Assembly: GCA_030839105.1 (NCBI GenBank)
Contig: JAUZEI010000384.1
Coordinates: 1-6,425, forward strand
Source of the DNA: Actinomycetota bacterium
GTDB lineage: Bacteria > Actinomycetota > Acidimicrobiia > IMCC26256 > PALSA-610
Direction: 5' to 3'
Length of the DNA: 6,425 nt
The notes beneath the pieces are model-generated. The model was not told where the DNA came from. It worked only from the letters and a program-made list of their open reading frames with translations, and made no database searches. Below are positions 1 through 5,392 of the stretch, piece after piece; within the stretch, counting starts at the first letter, position 1; each line of letters starts with the position of its first letter. The position numbers and the translations under genes were made by a program.

Positions 1-627
1 GTCGTTGCCGACCTGGACGGCGACGAGGCCGAGGAAGCCGCGAGCGCCATCCGAGCCGACGGTGGCGAAGCCGAGGCCGTGACAGTCGACGTCTCGAGCG
101 CGGACGCGGTGAAGGAACTGGCGGAGACGACGCTGGACCGGTTCGGCCGCGTCGACGTGCTGTGCAACAACGCGGGCGTCTCGACCTTCAACCTTCTGCG
201 CGACCAGACGCTCGACGACTGGCGATGGGTCTTCGGCGTCAATCTCTGGGGTGTGATCCACGGCGTACAGACCTTCGTGCCGCTCATGCGCAATCAGGGG
301 ACGCCGGCCCACATCGTCAACACCGCGTCGGTCGCCGGACTGCTGAGCGGCGTCGCGTTCATCGGCCCGTACTCGGCGACGAAGGTCGCAGTCGTCTCGA
401 TCTCCGAGACCTTGGCGCAGGAACTCGCGATCGACGGCGTGCCGATCGGCGTGAGTGTGTTGTGCCCGAGCTCCGTCGACACCCGGGTCATGGAGTCCGA
501 GCGCGGCCGGCCATCCGAGTTGGGCGTCGAGCACCGAACCGAGATCGCAGAATCGGTTCGTCTCGCGATCCGCGACTCGTTCGCGGGACCGTCGGGCCTG
601 ACCCCCGCCAGTCGTGACGACAACTAG
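1..627 (+). CDS. SDR-family NAD(P)-dependent oxidoreductase, 5'-truncated by window edge
   Basis: This is a short-chain dehydrogenase/reductase, a cytosolic Rossmann-fold oxidoreductase; the substrate cannot be told. The frame is open from base 1 and gives 208 residues. The N-terminal glycine-rich TGxxxGxG cofactor loop lies outside the window. The fragment opens with VVADLD, the end of beta-2 with its acidic residue, which would favour NAD(H), though this is only inference. Visible landmarks are NNAG at fragment residues 56-59, the helix-4 Asn in GVNLWG (about 81), Ser 110 in NTAS, and the YSATK catalytic Tyr124/Lys128, so the N-S-Y-K tetrad is complete. The C-terminus stops soon after LTPASRDDN. 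Long relatives usually continue with an Ala-Val-rich helix and an RFW-type tail, so this copy looks short. The stop overlaps the stop of the opposing glycosyltransferase gene, leaving no space between them. The SDR assignment is firm; the specific activity is unknown. Confidence 0.92.
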   Translation, partial: VVADLDGDEAEEAASAIRADGGEAEAVTVDVSSADAVKELAETTLDRFGRVDVLCNNAGVSTFNLLRDQTLDDWRWVFGVNLWGVIHGVQTFVPLMRNQGTPAHIVNTASVAGLLSGVAFIGPYSATKVAVVSISETLAQELAIDGVPIGVSVLCPSSVDTRVMESERGRPSELGVEHRTEIAESVRLAIRDSFAGPSGLTPASRDDN

Positions 628-2030
628 TCGATGCAGGGTCGCAGCCAGAGCTCGCGGTCGGGCCCGTACGCGTGGGCCAAGTGGTAGCCGACCGCGGATA
701 TGGCCGACCGCAGGCCAAGCAGCTGCACACCGAACCCACCCGGCGTGATCACGACCGCGCACGTCCGGGCGGAAGCGGCCGCTTCCGCTACGACCCGCGT
801 CGTGATCTGACCCTGGAACACCCGCATGTCGGTGGTGTCGTTCATCTGCGCGGGCGTCGTGAGACCAGCCCGCCATACGAGACCCGGATCGTCGGCGATC
901 GCCTCGGCGCCACGCGGTAACGCACGCAGGCGCGCCACGACCTGCGCGTCGACTCCGGTCATGTGCGGCGGCCAGAGGATGTCCCGCTGGTTGACGATCT
1001 GCCACGGCACGAGCACCGCGAGCGCGAGCGCGAGCCACCGCCACGGCGGCGGCCGGACGGCCCCCAGTAGAGCGAGCGGCAGGATGATGGTCGCAACGTG
1101 ATTCGCGTACATCGCCTTCTCGAACACGAGCACGATCGCGGTCAATACAAACCAGATTCCCAACAGTCCAACGTCGGACCTGGGCAACGCTCGGCGACCC
1201 GAACGCGCCGCCGCGACCATCCCGAGTACGACGGCGACCACAACGATCGCGTCGCGCGTCACCAGCGTGGTCGTCAACTTCTCCAACTGCACGAGGGGCG
1301 CATAGCTCGGACCCGCGCCCGTGTGGTACTCGACCGATTGGTGCCAGACGCGGGCCAGTCCGAACGGCACCGCCGCCGCCAGCCACACACCGACGACGGC
1401 CGCGGCGGCCCAGAACAGGTGTGCGCGGCGCCGCGACGCGAGCAGCCACACCGCGAGTGGAACGATCGCGGCGATGGCGGTCGGTTTGGTCGCGAGTCCG
1501 CCGCCGAACAGCGCGCCCGCGAGCACGGCGCGCCACCAGCGCGGGTCGTCGCGATACACGACCGCAACCCACGCGGCGAGTGCGGTCAGCGCCGCCGCCG
1601 GACCGTCGCCGGTGATCTGCCCGGTTGTCCACAGCATCGTTCCCGTGGTCGCGACCAACAGACCGGCGACGGCAGCAGCCCATGCAGCCGCGCCCAGTCG
1701 CCGCGCGACGGCCCAGATCGCGATCGCGATGACAATCCCGGCCACGAGCGGAGTGAGGCGCGGCGCGTCGATCGTGTGGAGGCCGAGCGCATCGCCCGCG
1801 TAGAGCAGCGGAAGATGCAGCGGACCCTGCGACGAGAAGAGGTCGCGGTACGGGATCAGGCCGCGCCGCATGTCGACGACGCTCGCGCCGTAAACCCCGT
1901 CGTCGAAGGACAGTGTCCGCGACGACAGAAACGTCGGCAGGCGAACGATCGCGGCAACGACTGCAAGCGCCACGGGTACCCACGGTTGCGCGGCTCGGCT
2001 CGCGCGAGAGCTCTGGGGTGCGGCAAGCAT
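624..2030 (-). CDS. GT-C/ArnT-like (PMT-type) membrane glycosyltransferase
   Basis: This is a predicted integral-membrane glycosyltransferase of 468 residues that would move a sugar from a polyprenyl-phosphate donor to a lipid, glycan or protein at the outer face of the membrane. The acceptor is unknown. After a short basic N-terminus a first membrane helix (about residues 17-36) leads to SFDDGVYGASVVDM. Its acidic pair D43/D44 sits where GT39/GT83-type enzymes carry the catalytic Asp in the first external loop. RGLIPYRDLFSSQGPLH follows, typical of the PMT_2 family. Many Ala/Val/Leu-rich helices follow up to about residue 350, and then a soluble C-terminal part of about 100 residues ending in ELWLRP. 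The reading frame is open upstream as far as 2396, but that extension is Arg/Cys-rich, not hydrophobic and antisense to the ANTAR gene. I therefore start at ATG 2030; an in-frame GTG lies at 2039. It is divergent from the ANTAR ORF and convergent with the SDR gene. Confidence 0.85.
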   Translation of the reverse strand: MLAAPQSSRASRAAQPWVPVALAVVAAIVRLPTFLSSRTLSFDDGVYGASVVDMRRGLIPYRDLFSSQGPLHLPLLYAGDALGLHTIDAPRLTPLVAGIVIAIAIWAVARRLGAAAWAAAVAGLLVATTGTMLWTTGQITGDGPAAALTALAAWVAVVYRDDPRWWRAVLAGALFGGGLATKPTAIAAIVPLAVWLLASRRRAHLFWAAAAVVGVWLAAAVPFGLARVWHQSVEYHTGAGPSYAPLVQLEKLTTTLVTRDAIVVVAVVLGMVAAARSGRRALPRSDVGLLGIWFVLTAIVLVFEKAMYANHVATIILPLALLGAVRPPPWRWLALALAVLVPWQIVNQRDILWPPHMTGVDAQVVARLRALPRGAEAIADDPGLVWRAGLTTPAQMNDTTDMRVFQGQITTRVVAEAAASARTCAVVITPGGFGVQLLGLRSAISAVGYHLAHAYGPDRELWLRPCID

Positions 2031-2037
2031 GCACTTC

Positions 2038-2043
2038 ACGGTA
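2038..2043 (-). promoter_or_regulatory. Possible -10 element for a leaderless glycosyltransferase mRNA
   Basis: On the minus strand TACCGT fits the TANNNT -10 pattern of actinobacterial promoters and ends 7 bases before ATG 2030. That is the spacing expected when transcription begins at the start codon. There is no good Shine-Dalgarno sequence before this ATG, which agrees with a leaderless message. No convincing -35 box is seen, so this is a weak call. Confidence 0.28.
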
Positions 2044-2171
2044 TGACAACCACAGCGCAGGCGCGGGTCGAACGCGCGTCGCGGCGGATGCGCTGACGAC
2101 ATGCCACTCGCGTATGCAGACAGGGTCGAAAGGTTTACCTCGTCTGCCGATGCGTGCCTGCTGCCGCGGCG

Positions 2172-2177
2172 TACTTT
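2172..2177 (+). promoter_or_regulatory. Possible -10 element for a leaderless ANTAR mRNA
   Basis: TACTTT fits TANNNT and ends 6 bases before ATG 2184, the geometry of a leaderless actinobacterial promoter. No ribosome binding site precedes either candidate start of the ANTAR ORF. It was used here, with caution, to prefer ATG 2184 over GTG 2154. A clear -35 box is lacking. Confidence 0.3.
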
Positions 2178-2183
2178 TCCCCG

Positions 2184-2378
2184 ATGCCGCACGACGCCTC
2201 GGGTGATCATCTGAGCGTTCAGGTTCACCAGGCCACCGGCATGGTCGCGGCGCAGGCCGGCTGCTCGGTCGGCGAAGCACTCGTCCGACTCCAGCGCCGG
2301 GCAAAGACCATGGGACAGACATTGGACGAGCTCGCGCTCGACGTGCTCGACGGCCACATCCGCTTCCGTCGCCGGTAG
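2184..2378 (+). CDS. Minimal stand-alone ANTAR-domain protein (64 aa)
   Basis: ANTAR domains bind paired RNA hairpins and act as transcription antiterminators. They usually sit at the C-terminus of response regulators or GAF-sensor proteins. This ORF is almost only that domain. VHQATGMVAAQAGCSVGEAL (from residue 14) matches the first helix and turn, with the QATGM core. LVRLQRRA follows, and then QTLDELALDVLDGHIRF matches the last helix and tail common in actinobacterial GAF-ANTAR proteins. No GAF or receiver domain is present, and the upstream in-frame sequence runs only to a TGA at 2094. Two starts are possible: GTG 2154 (74 residues, Ala-rich prefix) and ATG 2184 (64 residues). Neither has a Shine-Dalgarno, and ATG 2184 has a TANNNT hexamer at leaderless spacing. 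It is divergent from the glycosyltransferase and convergent with the zinc peptidase. It could be a genuine small regulator or the surviving 3' end of a GAF-ANTAR gene. Confidence 0.72.
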   Translation: MPHDASGDHLSVQVHQATGMVAAQAGCSVGEALVRLQRRAKTMGQTLDELALDVLDGHIRFRRR

Positions 2379-2387
2379 ATCGACTGC

Positions 2388-2426
2388 CGCCCGCACGGGC
2401 GTCTGCCACGCCGGGCCGACGCGGCG
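2388..2426. terminator. Possible bidirectional terminator between convergent genes
   Basis: The 54-base gap between the ANTAR stop and the peptidase stop holds CGCCCG (2388-2393) and its exact complement CGGGCG (2396-2401). A weaker five-base inverted repeat, CGCCG/CGGCG, lies at 2409-2413 and 2422-2426. The position between convergent ends suits termination in both directions. The first repeat has only two bases between its arms, so a real loop would open one pair. No T-run follows on either strand, so the evidence is weak. Confidence 0.28.
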
Positions 2427-2432
2427 CCTCGC

Positions 2433-3281
2433 TCAGAGGGAAGCGGCCGAGAACGTGTCGCAGGCTTTCGGGTCGCCGCTGCGGTAGCCGGTCGACAACC
2501 AACGCTCGCGCTGTGCGGAAGTGCCGTGGGTGAACGATTCGGGACGGACTTGGCCTCGAGTCTCTCGTTGGATCCGGTCGTCGCCGACCGCGGCCGCCGC
2601 GTCGAGGCCTTGGGCAAAGTCATCCGAGGTCAGCTGGTCGATGAACTGCGTCTCGACGGCATGGTGGGCCCAGACGCCGGCGTAGCAATCCGCCTGCAGC
2701 TCGAGCCGGACGGATCCGCTCGTGGCACCTTGGCGATCCTTGCCGACGCGCTGCTCGGCGCCCAACAGGTGTTGCACGTGATGGCCGTACTCGTGCGCGA
2801 CGACGTAGGCCTCCGCGAACGGGCCACCGTGTGCGCCGAAGCGGGATTCGAGCTCGGAGAAGAAGCCGAGATCGAGGTACACGGTCTCGTCGGCCGGGCA
2901 GTAGAACGGGCCGACGTCGGAGCTCGCTACGCCGCACCCCGTCGATACCTGTTGCGTGTAGAGCCGCGTGGGTGCGCGGTGATAGCCGGCCACGACGGTG
3001 GGCCAATACTCCTGCACGCTGTCGACGACGCCGACGACCCGGCAGTCCTGACGCTGATTCGCGTCCGCGCCGGTCCGGCAGTTCGTGGCGAGGTCTCCCT
3101 GTTGACCGCCGACCGCGAGCCCTTGCCCGCCTCCGCCGCCGTTCATCACCAACACGATGATCGTGATGATGACGCCGACGATCCCGCCCCCACCGACCAC
3201 TCCGCCGACCGGTCCGAGCGCCATGCCGCGGCGGTCCTGCACCTCGGACGTATCGAGCCGCGCCCCAGGCCGGAATCGCAC
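2433..3281 (-). CDS. YpfJ-type neutral zinc metallopeptidase, membrane-anchored
   Basis: This is a predicted zinc-dependent peptidase of the Zn_peptidase (YpfJ) family, 282 residues and about the usual family length. Its physiological substrate is not known. The N-terminus [19 protein letters not shown] is the family signature. A single membrane helix (about residues 24-46) is flanked by glycine runs (GGGG near 30-33, GGGGG at 48-52) and should place the catalytic domain outside the cytoplasm. The zinc site is HEYGH (163-167) in [17 protein letters not shown], with the likely third ligand Glu194 in [13 protein letters not shown]. Six cysteines (68, 80, 116, 128, 199, 274) would allow three disulfides, in keeping with an exported domain. 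[17 protein letters not shown] near the C-terminus is also typical. The GTG start is set by the family N-terminus; upstream AAGAG lies too close to be a good ribosome site. It is divergent from the ABM-like gene across 131 bases in which I could identify no regulatory element. Confidence 0.94.
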   Translation of the reverse strand: MRFRPGARLDTSEVQDRRGMALGPVGGVVGGGGIVGVIITIIVLVMNGGGGGQGLAVGGQQGDLATNCRTGADANQRQDCRVVGVVDSVQEYWPTVVAGYHRAPTRLYTQQVSTGCGVASSDVGPFYCPADETVYLDLGFFSELESRFGAHGGPFAEAYVVAHEYGHHVQHLLGAEQRVGKDRQGATSGSVRLELQADCYAGVWAHHAVETQFIDQLTSDDFAQGLDAAAAVGDDRIQRETRGQVRPESFTHGTSAQRERWLSTGYRSGDPKACDTFSAASL

Positions 3282-3412
3282 GCTCTTGCATTACCCCGCC
3301 GTGTCCCGCGACAACCCGTCCGCGGGCACCGCGGCTCGGGCGGTCCCGACACCCCGTCCGCAGTCTGCCCGGCGTTTCCTGGTGCCTGCCCCCAAACCGA
3401 CACACTGACGGC

Positions 3413-3712
3413 GTGGCAGGTGCGACACACGCGGCGGTGTTGGTCTTCCGGTACGACCCAGCTCGGGAGGACGCGCAACTGCAGGGTCTGCGTGACTTCA
3501 TCGTCCCCGATGTTCGCCGTGTCCCCGGCTTCGTTGCCGGCTACTGGACGGCCGACCACGCGCGCAGCGAGACGGTGACGTTCATCACGTTCGGCTCGCT
3601 GCGCTCCGCCGAGGCCTTCGCGGAATCCACCGAGGAGCTCGCACCTCGGCAGCTGACCGCCGGGATCGAGCTCCTGAGCCTTCGGGTCGTCGAAATTGTC
3701 GCCCGGGCGTAG
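3413..3712 (+). CDS. ABM-like dimeric alpha/beta-barrel protein
   Basis: This small cytosolic protein of 99 residues has the pattern of the dimeric alpha/beta-barrel superfamily, which includes antibiotic-biosynthesis-monooxygenase (ABM) and related domains. Features seen are a first beta strand AAVLVFRYDP (7-16), a helix, then VRRVPGFVAGYWTADHA (34-50), where the VPGF turn is characteristic. A strand SETVTFITF (52-60) follows, then SLRSAEAFAE with helix character and a last strand ELLSLRVVEIVARA. No catalytic residue is diagnostic in this fold, so it may be a monooxygenase, a heme- or small-molecule-binding protein, or have no enzymatic role. The GTG at 3413 is the only start that keeps the first strand; no Shine-Dalgarno is obvious. 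It stands alone on its strand, divergent from the zinc peptidase and convergent with the STAS gene. Confidence 0.78.
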   Translation: MAGATHAAVLVFRYDPAREDAQLQGLRDFIVPDVRRVPGFVAGYWTADHARSETVTFITFGSLRSAEAFAESTEELAPRQLTAGIELLSLRVVEIVARA

Positions 3713-3713
3713 C

Positions 3714-3736
3714 TCCGCGCTCTGCGCATCCGCGGA
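3714..3736. terminator. Possible bidirectional terminator hairpin
   Basis: TCCGCG (3714-3719) and CGCGGA (3731-3736) form a perfect six-pair stem with an 11-base loop. It begins two bases after the stop of the ABM-like gene and ends 19 bases before the stop of the opposing STAS gene. The site fits a shared terminator for the convergent pair, but no T-run is present on either side. Confidence 0.33.
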
Positions 3737-3755
3737 CGACCACCGTGAACTCCGA

Positions 3756-4142
3756 TCAGTCGTCGTGCATCAAGAGTCGTCCGAGCCCGACCATCTCCAA
3801 CGAGCGACCGGTCATATCACGCGAGTGGCGGACCTGAAGGCGACCACCGCGGCTTTCGAGCTCGTGCGCGACGACGGCGAGCGCGCGCAGTGCACCCGGA
3901 TCCAGCGAATCGACTCGGGCCATGTCCAGAACGAGCCAATCCGTGCCCGCGGCGACCATGTCCTCGAGCGTCTCGGCCAGTCCGCGTACTGAGCGGAGCC
4001 GGATCTCGCCGCTGAGTGACACGACCTGACGGCTCGGCGGTGGCTGAGCGGTGTCGTTGCGAATCCACAGCCCTCGGTCGACAGGGCGCCACGGTTGTCG
4101 CGCCTCGTCTCGCATGAGGTCACTCCAAATCGGCTCGTCCAC
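3756..4142 (-). CDS. STAS-domain protein (anti-sigma factor antagonist-like), phospho-Ser replaced
   Basis: This is a 128-residue protein with a C-terminal STAS domain, the fold of SpoIIAA/RsbV anti-anti-sigma factors that bind anti-sigma kinases in partner-switching stress control. From GTG 4142, residues 39-118 carry the domain: RQVVSLSGEIRLRS is the first strand and turn, and WLVLDMARVDSLDPGALRAL contains the second strand and the switch loop. GRLQVRHSRDMTGRSLEMVGLGRLL is the usual C-terminal strand and helix. In classical members the loop is D-S-S/T-G-L with a phosphorylated Ser. Here it is D81-P82-G83-A84-L85, so the phosphoacceptor is Pro. The N-terminal 35 residues are Trp/Pro/Arg-rich and unassigned. 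An in-frame GTG at 4172 would add ten residues, but AAGGGA six bases before GTG 4142 decides the start. It lies downstream of the clpB-hdeD-usp run on the same strand. Confidence 0.86.
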   Translation of the reverse strand: MDEPIWSDLMRDEARQPWRPVDRGLWIRNDTAQPPPSRQVVSLSGEIRLRSVRGLAETLEDMVAAGTDWLVLDMARVDSLDPGALRALAVVAHELESRGGRLQVRHSRDMTGRSLEMVGLGRLLMHDD

Positions 4143-4380
4143 GATTGTTCCCTTCGACGGCGTCGGTCGCACCCACGATGGGCAGCTTCCCGTCCGCGCA
4201 CATCACGTGCCCGCGTAGTCATTCGGGTCGACACCGTCCGTGTCCGGCTCATGCGGGTCGATGCCGCCGAGGCGTTGGAGGGGCGGTTCTCCTCCGAGAA
4301 ACGCGCGAAGGCGTGGGGGTCGTAATGGAGGCGCAAGGGATTCGCGGCCGGGCGCGGCGCGCTGAGGGCGGTCGCCGACT
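4143..4380. other. Stretch without a recognisable gene between the CBS fragment and STAS
   Basis: About 240 bases lie between the STAS start and the last codon of the CBS remnant. Several frames are open on both strands, as expected at this GC content, but none gives a recognisable domain. One minus-strand frame ends at a TGA (4203-4205) after GIDPHEPDTDGVDPNDYAGT, whose codons end almost always in G or C. This may be the tail of a lost gene, but it has no start or ribosome site of its own. I see no strong hairpin or promoter here; only the STAS ribosome site at 4149-4154 is supported. Confidence 0.4.
4149..4154 (-). promoter_or_regulatory. Ribosome binding site that sets the STAS start
   Basis: On the minus strand AAGGGA stands six bases before GTG 4142. 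The alternative in-frame GTG at 4172 lies upstream of this site and has no comparable sequence before it, so the shorter 128-residue product is preferred. Confidence 0.6.
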
Positions 4381-4538
4381 TCATGCATCGGTCCGATCGT
4401 GCGAGATGAGATGTCCGATGACATCCGAGACGATGACGGCGCCGAGCAGCCGCTGTTCATATCGCACACCGGCACAACGGACAGATCGAGGCGCGCGCAG
4501 CGTTCGGCGAGTTCGGCTACCGGCAATTCGGGAGCTAC
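4381..4538 (-). pseudogene. Broken CBS-domain fragment with a one-base frameshift
   Basis: CBS domains bind adenine nucleotides and usually come in pairs. Here only about the last 50 residues of one domain can be read, in two frames. In the first frame, from about 4538, VAPELPVAELAERCARLDLS leads into VVPVCDMN. Near 4455 the match moves to the -1 frame and continues QRLLGAVIVSDVIGHLISHD to a TGA at 4381-4383. Together they give the classic CBS ending: helix, V-V-P-V-x-D, turn, R-L-L-G-x-V, then S-D-V-I. One extra C in AACAG (giving AAC CAG) would restore a continuous frame with the normal turn length. The homology begins exactly at the universal stress protein stop, and the only start in frame is a TTG at 4526. 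The N-terminal half of the domain and any partner domain are absent. Most likely it is a decayed remnant; a base-calling error could explain the frameshift but not the missing N-terminus. Confidence 0.62.
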
Positions 4539-5392
4539 TGCGGGCGCGGGACGATGAGGACCGGCACCTGACTCTGGCGCACCATCGACGACGAGACGCC
4601 GGCGAGCACTTCGTGCCGCATGTCGAGCCGCACCCGCCCGTTCAGTGTGACGAGCGCGGCTCGGTTGCTCCAGAGGTACCGGCGCAAGCCCGATGCCGGA
4701 CTGATCGGGTCGTAGACGGCCTTTGTTTCGACCTCCTGACCCTGCTCACGCAGGGGCCTCGCGACCTGTTCGAGATACCAATCGACATCCTCGTCGGGTC
4801 CGAACTTGCGACGCACTGGTCCGGCCGTCAGCGGTGGCGGTACCGGCTCGGCCACCGTCACGACGGTAAAGATGCCGCCGACGAGCTCCGACCACTGCGA
4901 CGCGACCGGAAGCATTTGGGTCGACCGAGGGTTCTCGTCGACGCAGGCGACTACTCGCCGACCGAGGCGCTCGGGCTCGAAGCTCGGTCCCACGACGATG
5001 GTCGGCTCCCGGCGACGACCAACGACCTCGTTTGCCACCGAGCCGAGGAGTGCCGCGCTGCGACCCCGGCCGTGGCTCGCGACGCACGCAACGGCATCAC
5101 CCAGATCGCGCACCATACTGTCGATCGCGTCGGCGGGATCCGGATCCGGAAGCACGTCGATCTCCGTCGGGATATCGCGCGGCCGCAGCTTCGCCAGTTT
5201 CCGAATTCGTTCGTCGCTCTCCTCTTCGCGCGCGACCGCGCTGAGGAGGAAGAGTCGTGCTCCCATCATGGCCGCGAGGGGCACGGCCGCCTCGAGCGCA
5301 CGCTCCGAGAAGCTCGAGCCGTCGAGCCCGACGAGGATCGTCCGAATGCGCTGGGGCCGCGCGCCCGCCAGAGGCGCGAAACGGCGTTTCAT
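4535..5392 (-). CDS. Tandem-domain universal stress protein (UspA family)
   Basis: This is a cytosolic universal stress protein of 285 residues with two Usp domains, the common actinobacterial tandem form. Such proteins bind ATP or related nucleotides and support survival under stress; the exact role here is unknown. Domain 1 (about 17-136) begins RTILVGLDGSSFSERALEAA and has the nucleotide-binding segment SHGRGRSAALLGSVANEVVG (106-125), followed by TIVVGP. Domain 2 (about 145-283) begins RRVVACVDENPRSTQMLPVA. Its equivalent loop, TLNGRVRLDMRHEVLAGVSS (249-268), lacks the G-x-G-R start, so nucleotide binding is clearer in domain 1. It ends VPVLIVPRPQ. The frame stays open upstream to 5770, but that part is Arg/His-rich shadow of hdeD. 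ATG 5392 is chosen because its ATGA overlaps the hdeD stop, which implies translational coupling, and no separate Shine-Dalgarno is present. A CBS remnant begins at its stop. Confidence 0.94.
   Translation of the reverse strand: MKRRFAPLAGARPQRIRTILVGLDGSSFSERALEAAVPLAAMMGARLFLLSAVAREEESDERIRKLAKLRPRDIPTEIDVLPDPDPADAIDSMVRDLGDAVACVASHGRGRSAALLGSVANEVVGRRREPTIVVGPSFEPERLGRRVVACVDENPRSTQMLPVASQWSELVGGIFTVVTVAEPVPPPLTAGPVRRKFGPDEDVDWYLEQVARPLREQGQEVETKAVYDPISPASGLRRYLWSNRAALVTLNGRVRLDMRHEVLAGVSSSMVRQSQVPVLIVPRPQ

Noticed and set aside
1098..2096. 332-codon plus-strand open frame opposite the glycosyltransferase
   Set aside because: The translation is Arg/Asp/Gln-rich without domains, and the opposite strand carries a clear membrane enzyme. 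It is a high-GC shadow frame.
2031..2396. N-terminal extension of the glycosyltransferase frame to 2396
   Set aside because: The extra 122 residues are polar, Arg/Cys-rich and antisense to the ANTAR domain. Related enzymes begin with the first membrane helix, which fits ATG 2030.
3282..3412. Promoter or operator in the divergent gap between the peptidase and the ABM-like gene
   Set aside because: I found no TANNNT hexamer at a useful distance from either GTG and no convincing inverted repeat, so nothing is annotated.
2526..3578. 350-codon plus-strand open frame opposite the zinc peptidase
   Set aside because: It is antisense to a certain gene with a zinc motif and family signature. The translation has no recognisable domain and runs into the ABM-like gene in another frame.
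4440..4470. Programmed ribosomal frameshift in the CBS fragment
   Set aside because: There is no slippery heptamer or downstream stem at the shift point, and the fragment lacks its own start and N-terminal half. A deletion or read error is simpler.
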